A stretch of 64,000 nt of DNA from Acidobacteriota bacterium (GCA_003225555.1 QIAM01000061.1:1-64000), one strand, 5' to 3'; shown: positions 8,817 through 17,195, counted from the first letter of the stretch. Made by a program: numbers and translations. The notes: generated by a model from the sequence alone, not told the origin.

Positions 8817-10322
8817 CTAATCGCGCGCTCTGTTCTTAATCCAGATCGGTGTCCCGACGAAGCCGAAGGCTTCGCGGATCTGGTTTTCCAAGAAGCGCTG
8901 GTAGGAGAAGTGCAGTTTGACGGCGCGGTTGGTGAACAGGACAAACGTGGGCGGGGCGACCGAGGCCTGCGTCATGTAAAGGATCTTCACGCGCGTGCGC
9001 ATGGGTACGGAGGCGCGTTCGAAGTCGACCCGCTCGAGGAAGCGGTTCATAGCTGAGGTGGGTACGCGCTTGCGGCGCTCGAGGGCAACTTGTTCGAGCA
9101 GGGGAAAGATTCTCTTCGTTCCTTTGCCTGTGTTGGCGGAAGTAAAGACTACGGGGGCATAGTTCAGAAACTTCAGATCGTAGCGCAGGCGCTCTTCGTA
9201 AGCGGCGCGATCGCCAGGACGCTTGCTTTCGCGCATACGGGAGGCTTTGGTCGGGCGCACATCTTTCTTCGGGCCACTGGAGACCAGGTCCCACTTGTTG
9301 ACGACGATGATGACAGAGCGTCCGCTCTCGTGGGCATAGCCGGCGATGGCGGCGTCGAGTTGGCTTACACCCTCGGTCGCGTCGATGACGAGTAGCGCGA
9401 TGTCGGCGGCCTCAAGATGCTTGCGCGCCATGACAACCGAAAGCTTTTCCGCCATCACGTGCGTCTTGCCCTTGCGGCGGATGCCGGCGGTGTCGATGAA
9501 GCGGAAGCGGCGTCCATTGTGCTCGAAAATTTCGTCGACCGCATCGCGCGTGGTTCCGGGAATCGGCGAGACGATGGCGCGGTCGGAGGCGGTCAGCGCA
9601 TTCAGCAGCGTAGATTTGCCGACGTTGGGGTGTCCGATGATGGCGACTTTGACTTCGTGAGAGTATTCAGATCCAGCTTCAGCTCCAGCTGCGATTGGTT
9701 CGCTTTGCTCGCGGGTTCGATGGCGAGACGCCATCGAGACAGCCGGCGGGACGCCGGCGCTACTGGCGTCAGCCTGCTCATTCGTTTCCGCTTCTGCGGG
9801 CAGGACTTTCAGAACCGCATCCAGCAGGTCATCCACTCCCCGGCCATGCTCGGCAGAGACGGGAAACATCTCCCTGATTCCCAGGCGATGGAACTCGTCG
9901 ATCAGCGAGGACTGCTTTTCCGAATCAACCTTGTTGACAGCAACAAACAGTGGTCGGCCGGTCTTGCGCAGCAGCCGCGCGAGTTCGAGATCAGGACCGG
10001 CAAGTTCGGAGCGGCCATCTACGACCATGATGATCGCAGCCGCTGCGTCGAAGGCCACGCGCGCCTGCCGGTAAATCTCTGACGGAATCAGATCTTTTTC
10101 TTCCGGCAGGATGCCTCCGGTGTCGACGAGGCGCATGTACCGCCCGCGCCACTCGGCATCACCATAGAGGCGATCACGGGTGATGCCGGGCTCGTCACCG
10201 ACAATGGCGCGGCGCGACCCTACGATGCGGTTGAACAAAGTAGATTTGCCCACGTTGGGACGTCCCACAATCGCAACGGTGGGGGCGGAAACGCCGCTCG
10301 AATTGTAGGTCGGTTGAGTCAA
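8817..10322 (-). CDS. der: Ribosome-assembly GTPase Der (EngA)
   Basis: Tandem-GTPase factor needed for 50S ribosomal subunit maturation. The first G domain has GRPNVGKST, DTGG and NKVD; the second has GHPNVGKST, DTAG and NKWD; a KH-like C-terminal domain follows. No ATG lies close to the conserved N-terminus SAPTVAIVGRPN. A TTG at 10322 gives 501 residues and was chosen; upstream codons lie in repeat sequence and are not credible. The linker between the two G domains is longer than usual and encodes SSAGVPPAVSMASRHRTREQ, which is two palindromic repeats read in frame (9718-9758). It is divergent from dinG across a hairpin-rich gap. Confidence 0.93.
   Translation of the reverse strand: MTQPTYNSSGVSAPTVAIVGRPNVGKSTLFNRIVGSRRAIVGDEPGITRDRLYGDAEWRGRYMRLVDTGGILPEEKDLIPSEIYRQARVAFDAAAAIIMVVDGRSELAGPDLELARLLRKTGRPLFVAVNKVDSEKQSSLIDEFHRLGIREMFPVSAEHGRGVDDLLDAVLKVLPAEAETNEQADASSAGVPPAVSMASRHRTREQSEPIAAGAEAGSEYSHEVKVAIIGHPNVGKSTLLNALTASDRAIVSPIPGTTRDAVDEIFEHNGRRFRFIDTAGIRRKGKTHVMAEKLSVVMARKHLEAADIALLVIDATEGVSQLDAAIAGYAHESGRSVIIVVNKWDLVSSGPKKDVRPTKASRMRESKRPGDRAAYEERLRYDLKFLNYAPVVFTSANTGKGTKRIFPLLEQVALERRKRVPTSAMNRFLERVDFERASVPMRTRVKILYMTQASVAPPTFVLFTNRAVKLHFSYQRFLENQIREAFGFVGTPIWIKNRARD
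9718..9758. repeat. Two palindromes inside der
   Basis: CGATGGCG-AGA-CGCCATCG (9718-9736) and GCCGGCG-GGA-CGCCGGC (9742-9758) are perfect hairpins lying side by side in the linker-coding part of der. The second recurs in related form in an intergenic repeat near 39810. They keep the reading frame open and appear to be mobile or REP-like sequence tolerated in a flexible linker. Confidence 0.7.
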
Positions 10323-10355
10323 GAAGAATCTTTGAGTCTTAGGTCTTGAATGTGG

Positions 10356-10433
10356 GGACAGCCGCCCTCGGCTGTCCTTGGGTCGCCAGACCCAATGGTC
10401 TTTACTGTGTAAACAGCCGAGGGCGGCTGTCCT
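10356..10433. repeat. Three hairpins between der and dinG
   Basis: GGACAGCCGCCCTCGGCTGTCC (10356-10377), TTGGGTC-GCCA-GACCCAA (about 10378-10395) and ACAGCCGAGGGCGGCTGT (10413-10430) form three consecutive stem-loops. The two outer ones are near-inverse copies of each other, so the whole block is also a larger inverted repeat. They occupy the shared upstream region of der and dinG. Confidence 0.75.
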
Positions 10434-10486
10434 CAAACAATCGCTTCCGATGTACAGAGCCGGAACTAGCTATTATAGAGACTCCC

Positions 10487-12628
10487 ATGGCTTTGAGTTC
10501 CCAGCGCGCGTCTTCTTCAACGCCTCCGCGCCCCGTGCCTGGCGGGAAAGACGCCTCTCTCTACCAGTTCTTTGCTCCGGGAGGCGTGCTGTCACGCACG
10601 CGTCCAGCGTATGAATTTCGGCGCGGGCAACTGCAAATGGCACAGGCGGTCGAGCGAGCGCTGGAGGAGAAACGTCACCTGATCGTAGAGGCCGGGACAG
10701 GCACGGGCAAGACGCTAGCTTATCTGATGCCGGTGATTCGTTCCCGCAAGCGAGTCATCATCTCCACCGGCACCAAGAATCTGCAGGAGCAACTCTTCTA
10801 CAAAGACATCCCTTTCCTGGAGCAGGCCCTGTTCGAGAACCGCGTAGAGACAGCCGCCTCGGCTGTCCAGCCCCAGCAAGGACCTGGCAAGCTCTCAGTC
10901 TGCTACATGAAGGGCCGCAACAATTATCTCTGCCGCAAGAAGCTCTACGACCTCACGGACCAGCCGGTGCTAAACGGCCTCGACGAAATCGGTCAGTATC
11001 ACGCCATTGCAGCCTGGGAAAAGACAACACAGACTGGCGACCGCGCCGAACTCACCGAACTACCCGAGGCCAGCCTGCTCTGGCACAAGCTGGACGCGCG
11101 TTCCGACGCCTGCATCGGGCAAAAGTGCAGCCAGTGGGAACGATGCTTCATCACCGAGATGCACCGGAAGGCGATGGAGAGCGACATCATCATCGTGAAC
11201 CATCACCTGTTCTTCGCCGACCTCGCAATCAAGCTGCAGGCCGACGGTGCTCCCGACGCAGGCATCCTGCCGGAAGCGGCCGCGGTAATTTTCGATGAAG
11301 CACACGAGATTGAAGATGTCGCGGGAAACTATTTCGGCATCTCCGTCAGCAATCTGCGTGTTGAGGACCTGGCGCGCGACGTGGAAGCGTCTTTGCAGCA
11401 CAACCGCCAGATTTCGCCGTCGCTGTCACGTGCGCTCGGTGGCCTGCGCGAACGCTCTCAGTTTTTCTTCTCCCTGCTGCCGCCCGGAGACGGCCGGTTT
11501 GCCTTCGAGACGCGACGGGAGTTTCTGGAAGAAAACGGCGACGAATTTATCGCCTTCAACCAAGCCCTGACCCGGCTGGCCGGCGAGTTAGAAAACCTGT
11601 CACAAAAGCCGGAGGAAGTATTCAACTTCGTGCGCCGCGCCCAGGAGATTCAGGTGCAACTCGCCTACGCTATGGAGTCGGACGATCGCAACACGGTCTT
11701 CTGGATCGAGCGCAGGGGCGGACGGGGAAAGGCAGCTTCCCCACAGAGACATCCTTCGGCTTCGCTCAGGGCAGGCTCCGGCACAGAGGAGGGTAAGGAG
11801 ACTTCGCAAGGAAGACAGAATGTATCCCTGCAAGCCACTCCCATCGATGTCGGTCCCATCCTGCGCGAATGCTTATGGTCGAAGCTCGAATGCGCCGTGC
11901 TGACTTCCGCCACTCTCGCTGTCGGCGGGGACTTCGACTACATCGCGCAGCGACTCGGACTGGAGCACGCTCGCGAGTCAGTGCTGCCGTCGCACTTCGA
12001 CTACCAGAGCCAGGCATTGTTGTACGTGCCGCCCGACCTGCCCGATCCCCGGACGCCGCAGTTTACGGCCAAGGCCGCAGAACGCATTCGCAAGCTCCTG
12101 GAAATCACCCGTGGACGCGCCTTCGTGCTCTTCACCAGCTACGCGCAGATGAACGATGTCTACCAACGCCTGCTCGGCGAACTGGAGTTCCCCATGCTCC
12201 GCCAGGGGGACGCGCCAAAGAGTGCTCTGCTAGACGAGTTCCGCTTAACTCCAAATGCGGTGCTGTTTGCCACTTCTTCGTTCTGGCAAGGCGTCGATGT
12301 GCAGGGAGAACAGTTGAGCTGCGTGATCATCGACCGGCTACCATTCGCGGTGCCCAGCGATCCCGTAGTCGCCGCGCGCGTCAAGGCTATTGACGCGGGC
12401 GGAGGCAACGCGTTTTTCGAATATCAAGTCCCAGCGGCAGTGATCACACTCAAACAAGGTTTCGGCCGCCTGATCCGCTCGCTGCACGACCGTGGACTAC
12501 TCGTGCTTCTCGACAACCGCATTCTGAAAAAGCAGTATGGCCGTGTGTTCGTGGAGAGCCTGCCCAACTACAAGCGGACGACCGAACTGCGGACCGTGGA
12601 GGAATTCTTCGGCCTCGCAGAGCGGTGA
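10487..12628 (+). CDS. dinG: DinG/XPD-type ATP-dependent DNA helicase
   Basis: Superfamily-2 iron-sulfur helicase of about 713 residues that unwinds DNA 5' to 3', including R-loops. Visible motifs: Walker A in EAGTGTGKTLAYL, the iron-sulfur cysteines (CYMKGRNNYLC, then CIGQKCSQWERC), NHHLFFADL, the DEAH box in IFDEAHEIEDV, and the C-terminal helicase blocks ending in QGFGRLIRS and DNRILKKQYG. The ATG at 10487 begins just before the conserved domain; a TATTAT hexamer lies 10 bases upstream. Two in-frame repeat insertions lengthen the protein, around residues 120-133 (RVETAASAVQPQQ) and about 410-446 (a low-complexity segment). Both lie outside the recognisable motifs, so the enzyme is probably active. 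Confidence 0.92.
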   Translation: MALSSQRASSSTPPRPVPGGKDASLYQFFAPGGVLSRTRPAYEFRRGQLQMAQAVERALEEKRHLIVEAGTGTGKTLAYLMPVIRSRKRVIISTGTKNLQEQLFYKDIPFLEQALFENRVETAASAVQPQQGPGKLSVCYMKGRNNYLCRKKLYDLTDQPVLNGLDEIGQYHAIAAWEKTTQTGDRAELTELPEASLLWHKLDARSDACIGQKCSQWERCFITEMHRKAMESDIIIVNHHLFFADLAIKLQADGAPDAGILPEAAAVIFDEAHEIEDVAGNYFGISVSNLRVEDLARDVEASLQHNRQISPSLSRALGGLRERSQFFFSLLPPGDGRFAFETRREFLEENGDEFIAFNQALTRLAGELENLSQKPEEVFNFVRRAQEIQVQLAYAMESDDRNTVFWIERRGGRGKAASPQRHPSASLRAGSGTEEGKETSQGRQNVSLQATPIDVGPILRECLWSKLECAVLTSATLAVGGDFDYIAQRLGLEHARESVLPSHFDYQSQALLYVPPDLPDPRTPQFTAKAAERIRKLLEITRGRAFVLFTSYAQMNDVYQRLLGELEFPMLRQGDAPKSALLDEFRLTPNAVLFATSSFWQGVDVQGEQLSCVIIDRLPFAVPSDPVVAARVKAIDAGGGNAFFEYQVPAAVITLKQGFGRLIRSLHDRGLLVLLDNRILKKQYGRVFVESLPNYKRTTELRTVEEFFGLAER
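10849..10867. repeat. Palindrome inside dinG (GACAGCC family)
   Basis: GACAGCCGC-CTC-GGCTGTC belongs to the same family as the hairpins at 10356-10433, 28036-28053 and 31503-31537. Here it is translated in frame (ETAASAV) upstream of the iron-sulfur cluster region. Confidence 0.75.
11753..11774 (-). repeat. 22-bp dispersed repeat inside dinG
   Basis: The 22 bases at 11753-11774 are the exact reverse complement of the intergenic copy at 39833-39854, and match 55971-55992 with one difference (CTGCCCTGAGCGAAGCCGAAGG form). In dinG they encode part of the low-complexity insertion PSASLRAGS. Confidence 0.8.
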
Positions 12629-12643
12629 AACTCTCGCGAACCT

Positions 12644-13039
12644 TCAGTGGATCAGCCTCATCCCCGCCGATGCCGCAGCGTTCTGATCGAACGTGGCCGT
12701 GTAGCGGCACTGTGCCGCGTGTCCGCCGCGCTCGATGAGGCAATCTGCGAAGTCGGCGCGGCTGGATCTGAACTTCCGCAATGCCTGCGAAACGATTTCT
12801 GCTCGCTCAATCACCAGTTCTTTGCTTCGCACTAACGTGTCCAAGACTTGCATGATTTCGTCCTTCTTGAAGCGGTAGGAGGCCTCCAGAACCCAAACCA
12901 GTTCCACGATGACGATCAGGGAAAGGAACCCCGGTGAGCCCGAGTTGAGGGAGTCCATCACACTCACCGCCGAGGCGGTTTGGGCGGGATCATCGTGAGT
13001 CAGGTAGCGGACGACAATGTTCGTATCGAGGCCGATCAT
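12644..13039 (-). CDS. vapC: VapC-type toxin, PIN-domain RNase
   Basis: 131-residue PIN-domain endoribonuclease, the toxin of a type II toxin-antitoxin pair. The acidic metal-binding residues are in place: Asp5 in GLDTN, Glu46 in VIVELVW, Asp96 and Asp99 in RADFAD, and Asp118 near the end. Its start lies 9 bp after the antitoxin stop, so the two are cotranscribed from the promoter upstream of vapB. The cellular target cannot be read from the sequence; VapC toxins usually cleave tRNA or rRNA. Confidence 0.9.
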   Translation of the reverse strand: MIGLDTNIVVRYLTHDDPAQTASAVSVMDSLNSGSPGFLSLIVIVELVWVLEASYRFKKDEIMQVLDTLVRSKELVIERAEIVSQALRKFRSSRADFADCLIERGGHAAQCRYTATFDQNAAASAGMRLIH

Positions 13040-13048
13040 ACTAGCCGA

Positions 13049-13294
13049 TCATCGGGATCGAGATGCGCGCTTCAGGATGACGGCGTTCATCTCCTCAATC
13101 GATACCGGCTTGCTTCGCTTGCCTTGAAACCGGCCTTTGAGTTCCTGCACTGAGCGAGTGGCGGCAACAATGGCGAATTGGCCCTTTTCCACTTCCACGA
13201 ATTCGATGCGGTCCCCGGCATCCACGGCGAGCGCGGTACGGACTTTCGCGGGAATGGTGATTTGGCCCTTTGAGGTTACGGTCGCAGCAGCCAT
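13049..13294 (-). CDS. vapB: VapB-type antitoxin, AbrB/SpoVT fold
   Basis: About 81 residues. The N-terminal swapped-hairpin DNA-binding domain of the AbrB family is recognisable in VTSKGQITIPAKVRTALAV and GDRIEFVEV; the basic C-terminus (GRFQGKRSKPVSIEEMN) is the usual toxin-binding tail. Two adjacent ATG codons exist (13297 and 13294); the second has better spacing to AAAGGA and was chosen. The protein should neutralise the adjacent VapC and, with it, repress the promoter whose -10 lies in a palindrome at 13319-13340. Confidence 0.88.
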   Translation of the reverse strand: MAAATVTSKGQITIPAKVRTALAVDAGDRIEFVEVEKGQFAIVAATRSVQELKGRFQGKRSKPVSIEEMNAVILKRASRSR

Positions 13295-13318
13295 CATGCA
13301 TCCTTTCACTTTTACGTA

Positions 13319-13340
13319 TTCCTTACATTATAGTAAGGAA
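13319..13340. promoter_or_regulatory. Palindromic operator of vapBC
   Basis: TTCCTTAC-ATTATA-GTAAGGAA is a perfect 8-bp inverted repeat around a 6-base spacer. The spacer is exactly the -10 hexamer of the minus-strand promoter, so a bound VapBC complex would block RNA polymerase. This is the arrangement expected of an autoregulated toxin-antitoxin operon. Confidence 0.8.
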
Positions 13341-13355
13341 CTGAAAGGCGGTCAA
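13327..13355 (-). promoter_or_regulatory. Sigma-70-type promoter of vapBC
   Basis: On the minus strand TTGACC (13355-13350), a 17-base spacer and TATAAT (13332-13327) make a near-consensus housekeeping promoter. Transcription should begin near 13320, about 25 bases before the vapB start. Confidence 0.8.
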
Positions 13356-13377
13356 CACCCAGAGAACCGGCCAGCCG

Positions 13378-14880
13378 TTACACATACTCCCGCTCAGCCT
13401 TCCGTATTTCCTTGTAGCGCTGGAAGGCTTTTCTCTGGTCTTCCAGCCCCAGGGCCGAGCGGATCGAACTTCCCCGGAATGTGTGCGCCAGCATCTTCGG
13501 AGTGTGGGTTAGAACAAACCACGGGTCATGTCGGAACACGACGGGAATGTGGTGCGTCTTCATCCAGCGCTCGGCCTTCCAGCGCATAAACTCCACTTCT
13601 TCCGCGGGCAGGTGCTGGGTGCGCACCACCGCGGTCGTGCCGTCATATTCTTCCAGGCGCTCGTTCTGGATCAGCCCTTGATCGCGGAAGTCCTTGGTCA
13701 TGGGCGTTCGCGGATAAGGCGTGGGATGCTGGATGTAAGGCCAGTCAACGTAACGGCGAGCAAATTCCAGGTTGGCTTCAATGGACTCGCGCGTGTCCCC
13801 GGGATTGCCGACAATCAACCCGCCCACCACGTACATTTGATTGCGATGAAGGTAGTCGATCGCCTTTAACGTGGCATTGCCCGTATTCTGACCGTTGTCG
13901 CGAGCCGTATTCTTGGCCGCGGCGCGCAGAAACTCGAGATCGCTATCCAGGATATTTTCGATGCCCAGAAAGACGTAGCGGAATCCGGCACGCTTCATCA
14001 GCGGGGCAAGGGTCTCGCCGTGATTCGCGATCGACGAGGTCATGGCCTGCACGAAGTAATCAAGGTGGTTGAGGCCGGCCGCAATGATCGCCTCGCACAG
14101 AGCCTCGAACCGCCGGACGTTCAGCATGATGTTGTCGTCAACCAGGAACAGAGTTCGCGCCCCATGGTCGCGGGCGTCGCGAATATCGGCGAGGACGCGA
14201 TCGAACGAATAGGTGAAGAAATTCCGGCCCCGCATTTCGATGATGGAGCAAAAGCTGCAATCGTATGTACACCCGCGGGAGGTCTCAATTACATCAACCT
14301 GGCGTCCGAGAAAGGTGTAGCCCGTAAGCGCGCGAGCATCCCGCTTGGGGAGACGGACTTCGCCATCTTCTAGCCGGTGAGGGGACCGAGCAGGATTGTG
14401 AACCCAGCCACCTTCGCCCGACTCTCCGTCGTCCCGGTAGGAAAGCCCACCGATGCTCTCGAAGCCTCGGCCGGCTTCGATCGCACGCAACAGTTCGCGG
14501 AATGTAACTTCTCCTTCGCCGCGGATCAGATAGTCGATATTCATCCCCTGGTAATCTTCGGGCGCCAGGCTGGGGTCGTATCCACCCACCGCGAACTTCA
14601 CGTCCGGCTTCAGCGAGCGCACGAGTTCGATGACGCGTTCCGCCGTGCGCCGCTGAAACGTCATAATCGATAACCCGACGACCTGCGGTTCCAGATCGCG
14701 GACCAGGCGAGTGACGGTCTCCCGAACGTGCTGCTGCACGAGAATCAGATCGGCGACTGCTACCTGATGGTGCGGGTCCACATTGCCCGCAATCGAGGTA
14801 AGGCCGCCATTCGGCATACGGATGCCTACCGAGGGCATGTGCTCAAACGAATCCGGCATGGAAAGCAACAGGACGTTCAT
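13378..14880 (-). CDS. Cobalamin-binding radical SAM protein
   Basis: 500-residue class-B type radical SAM enzyme. The first ~140 residues form a B12-binding Rossmann domain (VVGLSIMTFQRRTAERVIEL, VGGYDPSLAPEDY, IRGEGEVTFREL). The radical SAM core follows with the [4Fe-4S] cysteines C204, C208 and C211 in RGCTYDCSFCS, then the TIM-barrel strands (FLVDDNIMLN, VFLGIENI, YVVGGLIVGNPGDTRESI). Family members methylate or rearrange lipids, hopanoids or natural products; no substrate can be named here because the neighbours are unrelated. It is transcribed convergently with neither flank and probably has its own promoter between 14880 and queD. Confidence 0.85.
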   Translation of the reverse strand: MNVLLLSMPDSFEHMPSVGIRMPNGGLTSIAGNVDPHHQVAVADLILVQQHVRETVTRLVRDLEPQVVGLSIMTFQRRTAERVIELVRSLKPDVKFAVGGYDPSLAPEDYQGMNIDYLIRGEGEVTFRELLRAIEAGRGFESIGGLSYRDDGESGEGGWVHNPARSPHRLEDGEVRLPKRDARALTGYTFLGRQVDVIETSRGCTYDCSFCSIIEMRGRNFFTYSFDRVLADIRDARDHGARTLFLVDDNIMLNVRRFEALCEAIIAAGLNHLDYFVQAMTSSIANHGETLAPLMKRAGFRYVFLGIENILDSDLEFLRAAAKNTARDNGQNTGNATLKAIDYLHRNQMYVVGGLIVGNPGDTRESIEANLEFARRYVDWPYIQHPTPYPRTPMTKDFRDQGLIQNERLEEYDGTTAVVRTQHLPAEEVEFMRWKAERWMKTHHIPVVFRHDPWFVLTHTPKMLAHTFRGSSIRSALGLEDQRKAFQRYKEIRKAEREYV

Positions 14881-15075
14881 GAGTGTCAGTCCTTAGTGTC
14901 TTTCTGAAATCCGCAAGGAAAGACCAGAGCGGGCCAGATGCGGAGATTGTAACCCAGTTATGCCTCAGGAGGAGCGGGACAGGGTCCTGCTGCCGAGCCG
15001 GGCCCGGCTGTAGAATAGTAAGGATATGGACAGGGCTGCGGTCCGCCTGTGGCCAAGGGCGCCGCTGAGGGATGC

Positions 15076-15453
15076 ATGTTCGAGGTAACCGTAGAAGACA
15101 CATTTGCCGCGGGGCACTACCTGCGGAACTACAAGGGCAAGTGCGAGAATCCGCACGGGCACAACTACAAGATCCGTGTGACTCTGGCGGGATTGGAACT
15201 GGACAAGGCCGGACTCCTGCTCGACTTCAAAGACCTGCGCGAAGTGATGAAACACATTATCGATCGGTTCGACCATCAGATGATCAACGAAATTGAGCCG
15301 TTTACGGTGATCAATCCTTCGGCGGAGAATCTGGCCAAGTATTTCTACGACGAATCGAACTCGCGCCTGCACCGCGTAACCGATGGCCGCGTGCGAGTGA
15401 AGGACGTAACGGTATTTGAGACCGACTCCACGACCGCGAAGTACAGCGAGTAG
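15076..15453 (+). CDS. queD: 6-carboxy-5,6,7,8-tetrahydropterin synthase QueD
   Basis: Second step of queuosine/7-deazaguanine synthesis, turning 7,8-dihydroneopterin triphosphate into 6-carboxy-tetrahydropterin. The 125-residue T-fold protein has the zinc histidines His14 (AAGHYL), His27 and His29 (ENPHGHNY) and the catalytic Cys23 (GKCENPHGH). The ATG at 15076, preceded by GAGGG, was preferred over a GTG at 15049. queE follows after 89 bp and queC lies further on, separated by a lipase gene. The GTP cyclohydrolase that supplies the substrate is not in the window. Confidence 0.93.
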   Translation: MFEVTVEDTFAAGHYLRNYKGKCENPHGHNYKIRVTLAGLELDKAGLLLDFKDLREVMKHIIDRFDHQMINEIEPFTVINPSAENLAKYFYDESNSRLHRVTDGRVRVKDVTVFETDSTTAKYSE

Positions 15454-15542
15454 CAGTGGAGTGGAACCCAGCTCCAGCCGTGAAAGCGCCGGCGACCTTA
15501 ACACGCTGAGAGCTGATGGCTGAAAGCTGAGCGCTGCTTTTC

Positions 15543-16223
15543 ATGCAGATCACCGAAATTTACAAATCGCTTCAGGGAGAGTCAACCTATGCGGGATTGC
15601 CCTGCATCTTCGTACGGCTGACGGGATGCAACTTGCGCTGTTCGTGGTGCGACAGCGAGTACACGTTCCATGGCGGCCAGAAGATGACGGTCGAGGAAGT
15701 AGGGAGTGAGGTGCGACGCCTCAGCCCCGGGGGACTGGTCGAGATCACCGGCGGCGAACCGATGCTACAGGAGCGGGAAGTAGTGCCGTTGATGCAACGT
15801 CTGCTGGAGGATGGCTACCGGATCCTGCTCGAAACCAGCGGAGAGCGGCCACTGGAACGAGTGCCCGCCGGCGTAATCAAGATTGTGGATGTAAAGTGTC
15901 CGAACTCCGGGGAGCCGGATACGTTTCGCCTGGAGAACCTGGGAACGCTGCACCGACATGACGAGGTGAAGTTCGTCCTGAGCGGGCGCACGGATTACGA
16001 ATTTGCCCGCGATTTCACGCGACGCCACGGCCTGCCGGAGCGGGTCAATGCTGTTCTGTTTTCCCCGGCGTTCCGCAAAGACGCGACCGGCGCCCGCGAC
16101 AGTTCGCATTGTCTGATTGATCCGCAGGAACTGGCGGAATGGATGATCGCCGATAGCGTTCCAGCCCGGCTGGGACTGCAGTTGCACAAGTTTATTTGGG
16201 ACCCGGCGCTCAAAGGGGTCTAG
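15543..16223 (+). CDS. queE: 7-carboxy-7-deazaguanine synthase QueE
   Basis: Radical SAM enzyme that contracts the pterin ring to 7-carboxy-7-deazaguanine. The N-terminus QITEIYKSLQGESTYAGLP is typical, and the cluster-binding cysteines are C29, C33 and C36 in GCNLRCSWCDSEYTF. The ITGGEPMLQ segment is the SAM-binding GGE motif. Length is 226 residues, normal for the family. The 89-bp gap from queD holds only degenerate word-like repeat sequence (CTGAGAGCTGATGGCTGAAAG), so the genes probably share a transcript. Confidence 0.94.
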   Translation: MQITEIYKSLQGESTYAGLPCIFVRLTGCNLRCSWCDSEYTFHGGQKMTVEEVGSEVRRLSPGGLVEITGGEPMLQEREVVPLMQRLLEDGYRILLETSGERPLERVPAGVIKIVDVKCPNSGEPDTFRLENLGTLHRHDEVKFVLSGRTDYEFARDFTRRHGLPERVNAVLFSPAFRKDATGARDSSHCLIDPQELAEWMIADSVPARLGLQLHKFIWDPALKGV

Positions 16224-16316
16224 GAGTTCCTCTATTGCGGGCGGAGAACCGAGCTTTTCCAAAGGGATCGGTTGTAGGCCGAATATCTTACGGGCTACTG
16301 GACAAGGAGGTAGACT

Positions 16317-17195
16317 GTGGACATTCCTTATAGCGCGGAAAGGGACGATCTCTACTATCCCGCGAAGCGCGCGGTATTCTTCCCCAACGGGAGGCCACAA
16401 TCGGACGCAGCTCTATGCGTCGAAATGGCGCTCCTGGCTTATTGCCGGCAGAATACCTGCTTCGCCTTCGATCAGCCCAGGATTCGCAAGATTCTGGCGA
16501 GTATCCAGTTCACCGACTGCGACTTCTTCGAGGACTTGAAGGCACCGCCCACGCGGGGCTCGCACGGGTTTCTGGCACTCGACGAGGAGAAGCAATTGGC
16601 AGTGTTGGCGTTTCGCGGCACTGACAAAGACGATCCCACCGACCTGTCCGATGACTTCAACGCCTGGCCGGAGAAGTGGCAGGGCGGTGGTAACGTCCAC
16701 ACTGGTTTCGCTGACGCGCTGCTGGAAATTTGGGACCAGGTCAATCCGGCTCTAAGAAAGGCTAAGGGCTACAAATTATTGTTTACCGGTCACAGCCTGG
16801 GTGCCGCTGTGGCGACGCTGGCCGCCAGCCTGCAGGCCCCAACGTCACTCTACACATTTGGCTCTCCGCGCGTTGGAGACACCTCTTTCATGAACCTGTT
16901 GCTAGGTAACAAAATCGACAATCATCGCTACGTCGATTGCAGCGATTTGGTGGCTCGCGTTCCCCCGAAGAACGTGTTGGGCTATGAGCACTTCGGGGAT
17001 CCCTATTACATCGATTGGCACCGTGCCATCCAACAAAGGGCCGAGGGCGATCCTTACCTTGATCAGGATCAGGACGATGCGGAGGACGATTATCTGGTGA
17101 GGTACTCGTGGAGGATCGGCGACGTCGCGCTCCGCCCCTTGGCCGATCATGCCCCGGTCAACTACGTTTGGCAGGTGACCGCAGCAACTCCATAA
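16317..17195 (+). CDS. Class-3 lipase-like alpha/beta hydrolase
   Basis: 292-residue protein with the fungal-lipase (class 3) fold. The nucleophile elbow is FTGHSLGAAVATLAA (Ser160); the preceding oxyanion-loop region reads LAFRGTDKDDPTDLSDDF, and an Asp in CSDLVARVP and a late His in LADHAPVNYV are in the right places for the triad. There is no signal peptide, so it should be cytoplasmic. It sits between queE and queC in the same direction, but nothing links it to queuosine synthesis; it may be a later insertion into the operon. Substrate unknown. Confidence 0.82.
   Translation: MDIPYSAERDDLYYPAKRAVFFPNGRPQSDAALCVEMALLAYCRQNTCFAFDQPRIRKILASIQFTDCDFFEDLKAPPTRGSHGFLALDEEKQLAVLAFRGTDKDDPTDLSDDFNAWPEKWQGGGNVHTGFADALLEIWDQVNPALRKAKGYKLLFTGHSLGAAVATLAASLQAPTSLYTFGSPRVGDTSFMNLLLGNKIDNHRYVDCSDLVARVPPKNVLGYEHFGDPYYIDWHRAIQQRAEGDPYLDQDQDDAEDDYLVRYSWRIGDVALRPLADHAPVNYVWQVTAATP

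Noticed and set aside
14881..15075. preQ1 riboswitch upstream of queD
   Set aside because: No short stem-loop followed by the A-rich tail that pairs back into the loop is visible.
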